NCBI RefSeq assembly: GCF_000429325.1
Contig: NZ_AUBQ01000014.1
Coordinates: 1 to 64,000 of the forward strand
DNA from: Fundidesulfovibrio putealis DSM 16056
Lineage (GTDB): Bacteria > Desulfobacterota > Desulfovibrionia > Desulfovibrionales > Desulfovibrionaceae
DNA: 64,000 nt
Reading direction: 5' to 3'
A program made the position numbers and the translations under genes. Under the pieces are notes generated by a model. The model was not told the origin of the DNA. It searched no databases and saw nothing but the letters and a program-made list of their open reading frames with translations. Below are positions 52,572 to 61,696 of this stretch, piece after piece. Position 1 is the stretch's first letter. Each line of letters begins with the position of its first letter.

Positions 52572-53767
52572 TGTCCTCCCCTCCCTTTGCGCGAAAGGAG
52601 ACGATGCATTTTTACAGACACAGTACGCAAAGCATAACGAGCAAATGGAACTGGGTCCCGCAGGAAAAACAAGGCAAGATAAACCCTGCCGCGAAGGAAC
52701 GCAGAAAGAATAACCTTGAGATTTCTTAAGCGCATGGGGTCTGACCTCATGCTCATGAAAAATGAGAACTCATCAAGATAATACGATCCGGGCGCAGGAA
52801 CAACATTGCTCACGACAGACGAATCAAGATAATCATACCACGCTTTTACGACATTCGCCCCTGAAACGAGTGAAATCCCATGAATGCCTTCACAGCGTGC
52901 ATTGAACTCAATAAAGTACAACTCGCCATTGTTGCGCTTCAACTCGACACCGCCCGAACCCCAGAAACCGAACAGTCCGACAATATCCCTGGAAATGCGC
53001 ACGACCTCATCGTCGTCCACAGTAACTCCAAGTGACATTATCCCTGCCCCAACCGGACTCTGAGACAATTTTCTGACCACTGCATCAGAAAAAAAACCCC
53101 CTTCTTTTGTCCGGTTAAAGAGGTATATATACACATCACTGTCATCGCCGCCAATATACTCCTGAGCAACACAGGACACACCCTTCTCGACAAGGTGCGA
53201 CAGTACTTCAACAGCTGACTCTGAATCGTTGGCAATGCAAACCTTGAACCCAAAGCTGTTTACGTAACCGACAGGCTTCACAACAATTGGGAATTGCAAC
53301 GACTGTAATTTTTCACTAATACGCAAAGAACTATCAAAATACATCGACTTTGGACACCTATACCCACCCGCAGATACGATATCCATGCATTTCGACTTAT
53401 CAATAATATTGTATATTATTTCATCAATTTGCGTCGCCAAAACAAAATGCCGTTCAAGAACTGATCTGTATGCAAGCAATTGGTCAATCAACATGTCCGA
53501 CAACAGATACAACTGAGGGCGACCACTGAACCCACTACGCGCAACCCAGTTACAAATCTGGTCGACGCGCGCCCCAAGGTCCTGCGAATCAAACACAACA
53601 CAACCGGCGCACGACAGACTCCCTCGAAGATAGCTGAGAGCCTCTGCTTCTCCAGCGACATAGACAGGAACCCCGCACCCCTGGAACGATTTCAGGAAGC
53701 CCATGATATTGGGCCACGCCCAACTGTTCACCCAGATGACGACGGGAGACTTGCCAGACTCATGCAT
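52568..53767 (-). CDS. ATP-grasp domain protein
   Basis: This 399-residue protein has the ATP-grasp pattern FPIVVKPVGYVNSFGFKVC (lysine strand), CVAQEYIGGDDSDVYIY (adenine loop), GGVELKRNNGELYFIEFNARCEG (metal-binding E and N-x-R) and a C-terminal helical tail. Such enzymes form amide or ester bonds through acyl phosphates. The start (ATG 53767) has GAGGAGG 7 bases upstream and overlaps the deacetylase stop. Its place in a glycan operon suggests it attaches an amino acid or other carboxylate, but the substrate is unknown. The sequence is comparatively AT-rich. Confidence 0.85.
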   Translation of the reverse strand: MHESGKSPVVIWVNSWAWPNIMGFLKSFQGCGVPVYVAGEAEALSYLRGSLSCAGCVVFDSQDLGARVDQICNWVARSGFSGRPQLYLLSDMLIDQLLAYRSVLERHFVLATQIDEIIYNIIDKSKCMDIVSAGGYRCPKSMYFDSSLRISEKLQSLQFPIVVKPVGYVNSFGFKVCIANDSESAVEVLSHLVEKGVSCVAQEYIGGDDSDVYIYLFNRTKEGGFFSDAVVRKLSQSPVGAGIMSLGVTVDDDEVVRISRDIVGLFGFWGSGGVELKRNNGELYFIEFNARCEGIHGISLVSGANVVKAWYDYLDSSVVSNVVPAPGSYYLDEFSFFMSMRSDPMRLRNLKVILSAFLRGRVYLALFFLRDPVPFARYALRTVSVKMHRLLSRKGRGGQ

Positions 53768-54785
53768 GCAGCAACCTCCTCGCCTTCGTGCATAGTTTGG
53801 CGAACTCCAGCCACGCGGCCGAAGAGAACTCGTTCGCGTACTGGCCATCGAGACGAACTCCGTCGGCGGAGAAGTAGTCCATGGTCACATCGATGCGCGG
53901 CAGCTCATAAGGCGAATCGACAGTATGAACCACGCCTTGCGTCGTGGTATACGCAGCACAACTCCCGGAGGCCGCTACCAGGCCGAGCACCTCTTCAGTA
54001 TAGTCCTGCGGTCTTCCGTTCGGGTATGCAAAGGCGACACTCTCAGCCCCGACAACCGACGACACCATTTCAAGGGACACCTCTATCTCTTCCCTGGCCT
54101 CCGACAAGCCGACCTTTGAAAGTATGGGGTGCGTCATGGTATGAGCTCCAATTGTAAGGACGCCGCAACGAACCATTTCCAGCAACTGGTCCCATGTGGC
54201 GAGATATCGTGCCGACGGCTCCCCCAGGACCTCCTGAAGTTCACCGAAGAAGGCTTTTCTCACCTCATGCGGAGCAGACTTGATGGCATCCTTCATCAGC
54301 CGCGTCCTATCCCAGAGACCGCGACCACAAACGCGCGTCTCATAGTATCTCTCGAACACTGCATCGACCTGCCTTCTTTCCCCTTGAGCATCTCCGTGGT
54401 GCAGCAAATCCCAATCTATATATCCCGAGCCGATGGCAGCCGGACATACGAATACGGTCGCTTTGACCTCGTTCTCCTTCAAGACGTCAGCCACGCATTC
54501 ATACAAATCAATATATCCGTCATCAAAAGTTATTACAGCATACTTGTTTCTTTTGGCCAATCCAGAACTGACCACACTGCACACGTCTTCTGCCCCTACA
54601 ACTGTATAATTCTTGGCAACATACTTAATGAATCTCTCAAAGTTCTCCGCGTCCAGCGAAGGCCAATACGGCGTACGCTCGCACACCCGGTGCAACATGA
54701 ACACCTTGACGCCATGGCGCCCGAGCATGGAGTCAAGAGTCGAGAACACTCGACTCTTTGCCAGAAAACTTCGAAGCGCACTCAT
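53760..54785 (-). CDS. polysaccharide deacetylase family protein (NodB domain)
   Basis: This 341-residue protein has the NodB motifs: MLHRV near the N-terminus, ITFDDGYIDLYE with the metal/catalytic Asp pair (about 87-98), and IGAHTMTHPIL as the HxxxH metal site (about 215). FAYPNGRPQDY lies toward the C-terminus. This is the exosortase-linked deacetylase type. It has no signal peptide. Start ATG 54785 follows GGAGG. It probably deacetylates an amino sugar of the exopolysaccharide. Confidence 0.9.
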   Translation of the reverse strand: MSALRSFLAKSRVFSTLDSMLGRHGVKVFMLHRVCERTPYWPSLDAENFERFIKYVAKNYTVVGAEDVCSVVSSGLAKRNKYAVITFDDGYIDLYECVADVLKENEVKATVFVCPAAIGSGYIDWDLLHHGDAQGERRQVDAVFERYYETRVCGRGLWDRTRLMKDAIKSAPHEVRKAFFGELQEVLGEPSARYLATWDQLLEMVRCGVLTIGAHTMTHPILSKVGLSEAREEIEVSLEMVSSVVGAESVAFAYPNGRPQDYTEEVLGLVAASGSCAAYTTTQGVVHTVDSPYELPRIDVTMDYFSADGVRLDGQYANEFSSAAWLEFAKLCTKARRLLHA

Positions 54786-54884
54786 CAAGCCCTCCAGACG
54801 TGCAACAGCACGCCGGAAACATCACATTGCCAATATATGCCAACTCGGCAGGTTTCTCATCTCTATACCGACCAACATGCCATA

Positions 54885-57554
54885 TCATTTCGAGTTTTTC
54901 ACGTATTCCAGATTCAGGTACATCTGGGAGCCACGCCCTATCCATCCCATCACTTTCGGCATCACAGGCAACCATGGCCACTTCGATTCACCGATCTTGC
55001 CGCGATCAAGAAAATCCTCCTTGGTGACCTTCTGGACGGACCCGTAGAACATGACATCCTCGAACAACCTGCGTGCCAGTTCGAAGTACTCCCTGGCCTT
55101 TGCAGGGTCGTTCTTCAGCAAGTTCGCGGACGCGTAGGCGAACGGTCCGGACATCAGAATGTTGTGATGCAGTTGGCCACCCATATTTATCGATGGATTG
55201 TCTGGATCCGTGCCATAGGAAATCGAAAGCACTGAATACTTTCCGCCCTTGCTCTCACCGCCGACAATAGCCGTTGTCTTCAGGAAATTGAGGCATCGCA
55301 GGATATACGCCTCAAGTTCCGACACATCCATGCCGGTACGGGATGCTTCAAGGTGCAGTTCGCAAAGCGGTTCCAGGGGGTAGGTCTGATACGTGGCTAC
55401 CGCCCTCCCTCTGTTCGGGCCAGTGCTGTTTTCTTCCTCCGTTATATACCCGCGCCCTGCGCTTCCCGGCTTGTTGGGGAGCTGTTCAGTGTAGAGCAGG
55501 CTGCCCGTAAATATCCGCAACGCCTTCTCCAGCAATGCCTTGTCGCCTGTCACGCGGTACAGGTTGACCAGTGTCAGGATGCTCCAACCCTGGTGGCGGG
55601 TCTGGTTCATCTTCATGACGCCGCCGTCCAGCACCTTGCTGAAGACCCGTTGTGCCGCAGAAGCGCTCTGCGTGGCAGATTCCAGTGCCCTCTGGTTTCC
55701 CGTCATCAGGTATTCCAGCACATAGCCGCCGTTCCACGTATGGGAAAGCATGGCTCCGGCATTCTGGGTGGACTTGTGATGCCAGCAGAGAAACTCCGGC
55801 CCCTGCTTCTCCCAATGCCGGGTTCCGTCGGTGCGGCCACCATGGATCTGATCCAGATCCATGCTGTGGGCGCTCATCTCCATGGCCTTGTCCCGGAATC
55901 TCTCGTCGCCGGACCTGGCATATTGCAGCCACATGATGAACGGCCAGTCGTAGATGAGCGAAGAGAACAGTCCGCCGTGCGCAAGGCATCCGAAGTTATC
56001 CCAGCCGTACCATGTCCTGTCCTGGGAACGGGACTCGCGCATAAGCTCAAGATCCTTGCCTTGCGCACTCTTGGTCTTGTCGATCGGCATGGACACCATG
56101 CGTTCATAGATGCCGAGGGCCTTGTCCGCCGCCGGATCCTTGACATGGAACCCGGCGGGCGCGACCTTGCTCCAGGCCTCGGTCTGCGCGAACCAGCGCG
56201 GTTCGCAGAGCGCAAACAGCGGCGCGGCAAAACATGCGGCCTGGTTTTCCGGATTGAGCTTTCCCGAGCCAGCCCTGAAGTCCAACCAGATCCCATCGGT
56301 CATGTGCCACCCGGCGCTGAAGTAATGCCGCCCGGTGGAATAATGGTTCGTGTATTCGCAGACTTCGTCGGCAATGGCCGGGTTGTCAGGCAACAGGCCG
56401 AACACCAGCGACTTGGGCGTGACTGCTAGGGATTTGGGGAAGCGCTCCCAGAAATCCTTCACGAACCCCATCACCTCCCCCCCCTGGGCGGAAGCGACCG
56501 TCCAACCGGGATAGCGGCCCAGGTGCTCTGAGCTTTTCCCTCCAAAAGCCTCCAGGATCTTGAAATTCTTCGCTTCATCCGTTTTGTCCGCCAGCTTATA
56601 GAGCTGAAGGACAGACCCGGCATCGACAGTCTTCTTCTGGCCACTGAACAGAGCCTTGCGCTCCCCGGCCGGCAGCGGTTGCACCGCGCTGAACCCGTCC
56701 AGATAGACGTCGTTGACGGGAAAGAACGTGTGGATGGTGTTCCCCGTGTTTTCCAAAGTCGTCTCGACCTTGACGAAGCTCTGGCCCTTGAAGGCCGTGA
56801 TGCGCGCCGTATAACGGATCGGCTGGTTCTCGCTGCTTGGCTCACCATTGGGATGAAGCGGCTTGGGCCGTGCATCGCCGCCGGTGAAGACGTTGCCCTG
56901 CGCGTCCTTGAAATTGCCCCGCACGCGAATGACCGCCCGGAGGGGACCATCCTCCTCCAGCACTGCCTCGCTGTCGCCCAGGGAAGAGAGGTAGTTCGAG
57001 CCTTTGCGGGCGATCACCAGTCCGCCATCCTGGCCACCGGACAGATTCAGCGCTCCGGCCCGCACGTCCTCCAGCATCCGGAATCCCTTCCTGGAGATCT
57101 TGAAGCTCAAGGCGCCGGTGTTCACCTCAATCCCCTGCGGACCGCTTTGGACCATGTGCCCGCCCGCCTCCGGACCGCCGCCATCAGTGCGCAAGGTGAA
57201 GGATGCTTTTCCCCGGGGCTCCAGGTCGGCCTGGAAGTCGACGAGGACCCAGCGAACAGGCGCATTGAGGTCATCCAGACGCCCCCACCGGGAGAGGACC
57301 CGGAACTGGGCCGGAACCGCTTTGCCGCGAGAGTCGAGAACCGCCATCCGGCTCGCGTCCTTCACGCCAAGGTCTTGCGACAGAGGCACTCCGGAGGTCA
57401 CCGGAAACGAGGCGTACTTCGCCTGACCGGGATTGGTGACGGTGAGCTTCACGTCCGCCGCCACCGCGTGCTCCAGCCCTGACACCAACATCAGTGTGAG
57501 CGCCGCAAAGGCTGCACGTGCCAAGAGCGCAACGATCGTATCATGTCTTTTCAT
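54885..57554 (-). CDS. secreted PcRGLX/YetA-like (RIFT-barrel) glycan-active protein
   Basis: This 889-residue protein has a signal peptide (about 1-33, cleavage near AVAA/DVK). The N-terminal beta domain with FPVTSGVPLSQDLGVKDASRMAVLDSRGKAVPAQFRV (about 50-85) resembles the N-terminal barrel of exo-rhamnogalacturonan-lyase (PcRGLX/YetA) proteins. The C-terminal half is rich in Trp/His/Tyr and likely an alpha/alpha barrel (WYGWDNFGCLAHGG, YDWPFIMWLQYARSG). It could trim or lyse the exported polysaccharide. It overlaps the methyltransferase gene by 4 bp. Family assignment is from memory of the N-terminal pattern. Confidence 0.7.
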   Translation of the reverse strand: MKRHDTIVALLARAAFAALTLMLVSGLEHAVAADVKLTVTNPGQAKYASFPVTSGVPLSQDLGVKDASRMAVLDSRGKAVPAQFRVLSRWGRLDDLNAPVRWVLVDFQADLEPRGKASFTLRTDGGGPEAGGHMVQSGPQGIEVNTGALSFKISRKGFRMLEDVRAGALNLSGGQDGGLVIARKGSNYLSSLGDSEAVLEEDGPLRAVIRVRGNFKDAQGNVFTGGDARPKPLHPNGEPSSENQPIRYTARITAFKGQSFVKVETTLENTGNTIHTFFPVNDVYLDGFSAVQPLPAGERKALFSGQKKTVDAGSVLQLYKLADKTDEAKNFKILEAFGGKSSEHLGRYPGWTVASAQGGEVMGFVKDFWERFPKSLAVTPKSLVFGLLPDNPAIADEVCEYTNHYSTGRHYFSAGWHMTDGIWLDFRAGSGKLNPENQAACFAAPLFALCEPRWFAQTEAWSKVAPAGFHVKDPAADKALGIYERMVSMPIDKTKSAQGKDLELMRESRSQDRTWYGWDNFGCLAHGGLFSSLIYDWPFIMWLQYARSGDERFRDKAMEMSAHSMDLDQIHGGRTDGTRHWEKQGPEFLCWHHKSTQNAGAMLSHTWNGGYVLEYLMTGNQRALESATQSASAAQRVFSKVLDGGVMKMNQTRHQGWSILTLVNLYRVTGDKALLEKALRIFTGSLLYTEQLPNKPGSAGRGYITEEENSTGPNRGRAVATYQTYPLEPLCELHLEASRTGMDVSELEAYILRCLNFLKTTAIVGGESKGGKYSVLSISYGTDPDNPSINMGGQLHHNILMSGPFAYASANLLKNDPAKAREYFELARRLFEDVMFYGSVQKVTKEDFLDRGKIGESKWPWLPVMPKVMGWIGRGSQMYLNLEYVKNSK

Positions 57555-58324
57555 AACGGCCTGCCGTTCTTGCGGGCTTTGACCATGTAGCCTTCGCCCA
57601 GCCAGTGAAACACGCGCGAATTGCTGAACGCGTCGTGGCCGATTTTCATAATCCGCAGGGCCGCGCCCGGAAAAAACTTTTCGAGGAACGGTAGCCTGAA
57701 GGCATAGCTGCGCGCCTCAAGCGGTTCCAGTCCGGCGCGGTGCACCAACTCCAGGAAAGCCGCCCTCGAATGCGCAGCCATGCGGAAGCCGTAGGCGGGC
57801 TTTTCCCGCAGGCCGAGCGCCTGCAGCGCCTTGTCCTTGAGCTTGACCAACCGGGGAGCCGGGGCCAGCGTGTTGGAACACTGGGTGATGAGCGTGCCGC
57901 CGGGCTTGAGGACCCTGGCCAGCTCGGTGAGGGCGGACAACGTATCGGACGCGTAAGCCAGCACGCCAATGGCCAGGACGTTGTCAAAGGAGGCGTCCCG
58001 GAACGGCAGCTTCTCGACCTCGCTATTGGCCCACGATGCGCCGGGCAGAGGGCCTGCCAGGGTCCTGGCGTGCTTGAGCATCTCGATGGACAGGTCCGCG
58101 CTGACGGGACGATGCCCCAGCTCCGAGAGGGAGCGGGTATAGATGGCCGGACCGCAGCCTACGTCCAGAGTCCTGCCGGAAGTGCCCTGCAACATTTCCA
58201 GGGCGATGCCCGTGCGGCTGCGATAGGAGAACTGCTCGCAGCCTTCGCCGTCGTAGCGGTCGTCCCGGTAGCGTTTCGAGTCTTTATCGTAAAACGAACG
58301 TACGTTTTGAGTCTGTGATTTCAA
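57551..58324 (-). CDS. class I SAM-dependent methyltransferase
   Basis: This 257-residue protein has TLDVGCGPAIYT (motif I, about 52-63), VSADLSIEM (motif II), EKLPFRDASFDNVLAIGVLAY (about 104-124), and LKPGGTLITQ (motif VI). The start is a TTG at 58324, the only one available that covers the conserved N-terminal part, with GAGGCGGG upstream. It lies 22 bp after a glycosyltransferase. It likely methylates a sugar or lipid carrier intermediate. Confidence 0.88.
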   Translation of the reverse strand: MKSQTQNVRSFYDKDSKRYRDDRYDGEGCEQFSYRSRTGIALEMLQGTSGRTLDVGCGPAIYTRSLSELGHRPVSADLSIEMLKHARTLAGPLPGASWANSEVEKLPFRDASFDNVLAIGVLAYASDTLSALTELARVLKPGGTLITQCSNTLAPAPRLVKLKDKALQALGLREKPAYGFRMAAHSRAAFLELVHRAGLEPLEARSYAFRLPFLEKFFPGAALRIMKIGHDAFSNSRVFHWLGEGYMVKARKNGRPL

Positions 58325-58346
58325 GGCAATACCCGCCTCAGATTAT

Positions 58347-59435
58347 TCAGATTGTATCGTAGATTTCCCTGTAACTCTGGACCATGGCATTGGCCCCGTA
58401 CTTGCCGCTTACCAGCCTGAATCCTTCCGCACCCATTGCGCGAGCCAGTCCGGCGTCGCTCAGGACCCGCTCCAGCGCGTCGGCAAGGGCTTGGACGTCG
58501 CCTGCAGGAACCAGCATTCCGGTCTCGAGATCCCGCACAACCGAGGGAATGCCGCCCACCGCGCTGGCCACCACCGGCAGCCCCGCGCCCATGGCCTCGA
58601 GGATGGACACCGGCAGCCCCTCCTCAAGGGAGGAGAGCGCCATCACGTCCATGGCGGCCAGAAGCTGCGGCACATCCCGGCGTATCCCAAGGAAACGGAC
58701 TCGCCGGGAGATTCCAAGGCTCTCCGCCAGCCGTTCCAGTTCCTGGCGGCGGGAGCCTTCCCCCACCACGAGCAGTACGGCATCGGGAATATTTTCAAGC
58801 ACCCGGGCGAACGCCGTGAGCAACACGTCATGCCCCTTCACGGGTTCCAGGCGCGCCACGATGCCGACCACCCTATCCTGCTCGGAAAGCCCAAGGGGCG
58901 CCCTGTCCGGGCGCGCTTCCCCGAACGCCTGGAGATCAATGCCGTTGACTATGGTGGCCACCCGGCCCTTGGGCCAGCCCAGAAGGTTTTCGAGGTAGGA
59001 GGCAGTCTCCCGGTTCACAGCCGTAATGCGCTTGCACAGGCGGGAAAGCACGCGGATGAAGAACCTCGCCTTGCCGTTCTCCAGGGAGAAATACTCGTGC
59101 TCGGTGTGAACGATCCCTGCTCCGCAGAGGAGTGCCCCAGGCCAGGCATAAAAGAGTTCGTACAGGTGATGGGTGTGGACCACGTCAGGCCTGAACGCGC
59201 GGATCGCCTGATGGAGCTTGAACATCGTCCCCAACACTCCGGTCTTGCGGCCCGAGACGAAGGTCTCGACGCCGGCCTGCTCAAGCTCGGGCTGCAACGC
59301 TCCGCCCCGCTCCAGCGCGCAGACCGCGTTCGCCCACCCGAGGCCCTTGAGCCCCAGCGCAATGTCGCGGGCCACCATCTCGGAGCCGCCCACGCCCAGC
59401 GAGTAGACGATCTGCATTATTCTTTTGCCAGCCAT
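58347..59435 (-). CDS. glycosyltransferase family 4, exosortase-system type
   Basis: This 362-residue GT-B glycosyltransferase begins IMQIVYSLGVGGSEMVARDI, typical of the exosortase-associated GT4 group. The donor-site region reads SSLEEGLPVSILEAMGAGLPVVAS (about 270-295), with the E-x7-E motif. AIVNGIDLQAF lies in the middle. It transfers a sugar to the growing repeat unit in the cytoplasm. It is the first of four glycosyltransferases met when going upstream in the operon. Confidence 0.92.
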   Translation of the reverse strand: MAGKRIMQIVYSLGVGGSEMVARDIALGLKGLGWANAVCALERGGALQPELEQAGVETFVSGRKTGVLGTMFKLHQAIRAFRPDVVHTHHLYELFYAWPGALLCGAGIVHTEHEYFSLENGKARFFIRVLSRLCKRITAVNRETASYLENLLGWPKGRVATIVNGIDLQAFGEARPDRAPLGLSEQDRVVGIVARLEPVKGHDVLLTAFARVLENIPDAVLLVVGEGSRRQELERLAESLGISRRVRFLGIRRDVPQLLAAMDVMALSSLEEGLPVSILEAMGAGLPVVASAVGGIPSVVRDLETGMLVPAGDVQALADALERVLSDAGLARAMGAEGFRLVSGKYGANAMVQSYREIYDTI

Positions 59436-59448
59436 TACCGACTCTCTC

Positions 59449-60558
59449 CTAGCCCAGCGAATCCAGGAATTTGCGGTAGATGTTCACGTAATTTTCAGGG
59501 GAGAAGCAGGACGCGGCCCTGGCCGCCCCGGCCTCGCCCATTTTCGTGCGCGCATCAGGGTCGTTCAGCAGCGTGAGCATCTTGTCGGCCAGGTCTGCGT
59601 CGTTTTCGGGTTCGAACAGCAGCCCGGTGACGCCTTCTTCGATCACTTCCGGAATGCCTCCCGCCCTGGTGCCGATCACCGCCTTGGCGCAGGTCATGGC
59701 TTCGATGATCACGCGGGGAATGCCTTCCGTGCGGGACGCGCACACGTAAAAGAGACAGTTTGCGAATTCCGAGACGACCTGTACGTGCGGCATGCCTTCA
59801 TGAAACACGATGTTGGGATTTCCGGCCGCCAGATCCTTGTAAGGCTGGATGTCTGGGCAGTGCCCGATGATCTTCACCGTGATGTCGGGATACCGGGGGC
59901 TGATGCGCTGGAACGCCTTGATCAGTATGTCCACGCCTTTGATGTCGAACGGGTGCCCCACCAGCAGGATGTAGGGGTCATGCCGGTCGGTCCTGGTCAA
60001 CATCTGGGTGGCTATGTAGGAATAGAACGTAATCTGCTTGGGAGTATTTTCGGACAGCCCGAATTTTTCCCGATAGCTCTTGGCGATGGGCTGGTTGATG
60101 AACTTGATCCCGTCCGCCTTGGGCAGGGTGAAGCGCATCAGCGCGATCTTGACGGCCTCGGCGATGCGCGTGGACAGCCCCTGCCTGACCTCTTTGCGCT
60201 TGAACAGGTGGTCGGTGTTCACTTCTATGACAAGCTTGCCGCCCGCGACGGCGCGCACCAGGAGGCCTATCAGGCCGCATATGCCCGGATCGTAGGCGAT
60301 GATGTAATCCAGCGGCTTCACCTTCCAGGCTGCCTTGAGGCAATGCACCACGTATCCCAACTGCCTGCGGATGATGTTGCTGTGATACTTGTACGAGAAG
60401 AACCGGAAATCCCCGGCCTGGACCTCTGCGATCCTTGAGGCCAGATGCATCATCGTGCCGCTGTACCAGCGGGAGAACAGCTCGTATTTGTATCTATAGC
60501 TGGGAGTACCCGGCGTCCATACGAGATAGTTGATGAAAAACAGCTTCTTCTTATCCAT
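59449..60558 (-). CDS. glycosyltransferase (GT4-like)
   Basis: This 369-residue protein has a GT-B layout with a degenerate N-terminal domain (TPSYRYKYELFSRW) and a clear GT4 C-terminal domain: YILLVGHPFDIKGVDILI (about 170-187), ASRTEGIPRVIIEAMTCAKAVIGT (about 275-298) containing E-x7-E. The upstream glycosyltransferase overlaps its start by 8 bp. Confidence 0.88.
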   Translation of the reverse strand: MDKKKLFFINYLVWTPGTPSYRYKYELFSRWYSGTMMHLASRIAEVQAGDFRFFSYKYHSNIIRRQLGYVVHCLKAAWKVKPLDYIIAYDPGICGLIGLLVRAVAGGKLVIEVNTDHLFKRKEVRQGLSTRIAEAVKIALMRFTLPKADGIKFINQPIAKSYREKFGLSENTPKQITFYSYIATQMLTRTDRHDPYILLVGHPFDIKGVDILIKAFQRISPRYPDITVKIIGHCPDIQPYKDLAAGNPNIVFHEGMPHVQVVSEFANCLFYVCASRTEGIPRVIIEAMTCAKAVIGTRAGGIPEVIEEGVTGLLFEPENDADLADKMLTLLNDPDARTKMGEAGAARAASCFSPENYVNIYRKFLDSLG

Positions 60559-61696
60559 GATGCAGCGTCCCCCTGCCTCTTTCGTTCATGGCGGCCGTGT
60601 GCACCGCATCCACCCGCCTGGCCCGGACTCCGGGGGAGAACATCTCCCGCAGGCGCTCAAGCCCTGCTTCCCCCCAGGCCCTGGCCTTTTCCGGCGACTC
60701 CGCCAACTCCAGAACCGCGTCAGCCAGCGCGCGAGGCGCCCCGGCCGGGACAAGACGTCCCGTGACACCGTCCGCGACCGTTTCCGGCACGCCGCCCACC
60801 GCCGAGGCGATCACCGGCAATCCGGCGGCCATGCCCTCAAGCGCGACGTTGGGCATGCCCTCGCTGAACGAGGGGATCACCAGGACATCCATGAGCCGGT
60901 AGAACGGAGCGACATCCTTCTGGTATCCCGCGAAGACAACGCTGTCCGACAGGTCGTTCGCGGCGCAGAAGTCGCGCAGGGCCGCCTCCTCCTGCCCGTC
61001 TCCGACCAGGAGCGCCTTGATGCCCGCGCGCCGATCCCTCACAAGGCGCAGCGCTTCCAGAAATACTGCGTGCCCCTTTTCCGGGCTGAACCGTCCCACC
61101 ACGCCAAGAACCGTGTCGGATGCGCCCAACCCGAAAGTCTCACGGGACAGGCCCGGCTGGTCGCCCTCCCCGGGCTTGATTTCCAGGGCGTTGGGCACGG
61201 CCACGGTCCGGTTTTCCGGGAAGCCGCCCCCCACGAGCCGCTTCTTCATGGCCTCGCATACGGCCACTATCCGGTCGGCACGCCGGGCGAAGAAGCGCTC
61301 CATCTTGAAATAGAAGCGGACCTTGGCGTTCTCGTTGGTGTCTCCGTGAATGAAGGCCACCCAGGGGGTGCCGGTCAGCCTGCTCAGGAAAAGCCCGAGC
61401 ACGTTGGGCTTGTATCCGTGAGTCTGGAGAACTGATGCTCCCGTCTCGCGGAGCAGCCGCACGGTCTGGGACACAAGCATCGGATCAAAGGCGAAGCGCT
61501 GGGACAGGACGTGCACCTCATGCCCCTGGCCGCGCAACTCGTCGAACAGCGGCGGGTGGCCGACACCCCGGGGCCAGGTGCAGGCGAAGATGATGCGGCG
61601 GCCCTCCAGCCTGCGGAACTGTCCGGCCAGTTGGACCAGTTGGTTCACAGGACCGGTCGCCCTGTCCGCCGCGATCATGGCCAGGACAGTTCTCAT
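60551..61696 (-). CDS. glycosyltransferase family 4
   Basis: This 381-residue GT-B enzyme starts at ATG 61696, which overlaps the previous stop (ATGA). It has VFIPSFSEGMPNVALEGMAAGLPVIAS-type donor motif (the protein reads VLVIPSFSEGMPNVALEG, then MAAGLPVIASAVGG) and VVGRFSPEKGHAVFLEAL. The C-terminal 30 residues are Arg-rich. It adds one sugar in the assembly of the exopolysaccharide. Confidence 0.9.
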   Translation of the reverse strand: MRTVLAMIAADRATGPVNQLVQLAGQFRRLEGRRIIFACTWPRGVGHPPLFDELRGQGHEVHVLSQRFAFDPMLVSQTVRLLRETGASVLQTHGYKPNVLGLFLSRLTGTPWVAFIHGDTNENAKVRFYFKMERFFARRADRIVAVCEAMKKRLVGGGFPENRTVAVPNALEIKPGEGDQPGLSRETFGLGASDTVLGVVGRFSPEKGHAVFLEALRLVRDRRAGIKALLVGDGQEEAALRDFCAANDLSDSVVFAGYQKDVAPFYRLMDVLVIPSFSEGMPNVALEGMAAGLPVIASAVGGVPETVADGVTGRLVPAGAPRALADAVLELAESPEKARAWGEAGLERLREMFSPGVRARRVDAVHTAAMNERGRGTLHHG

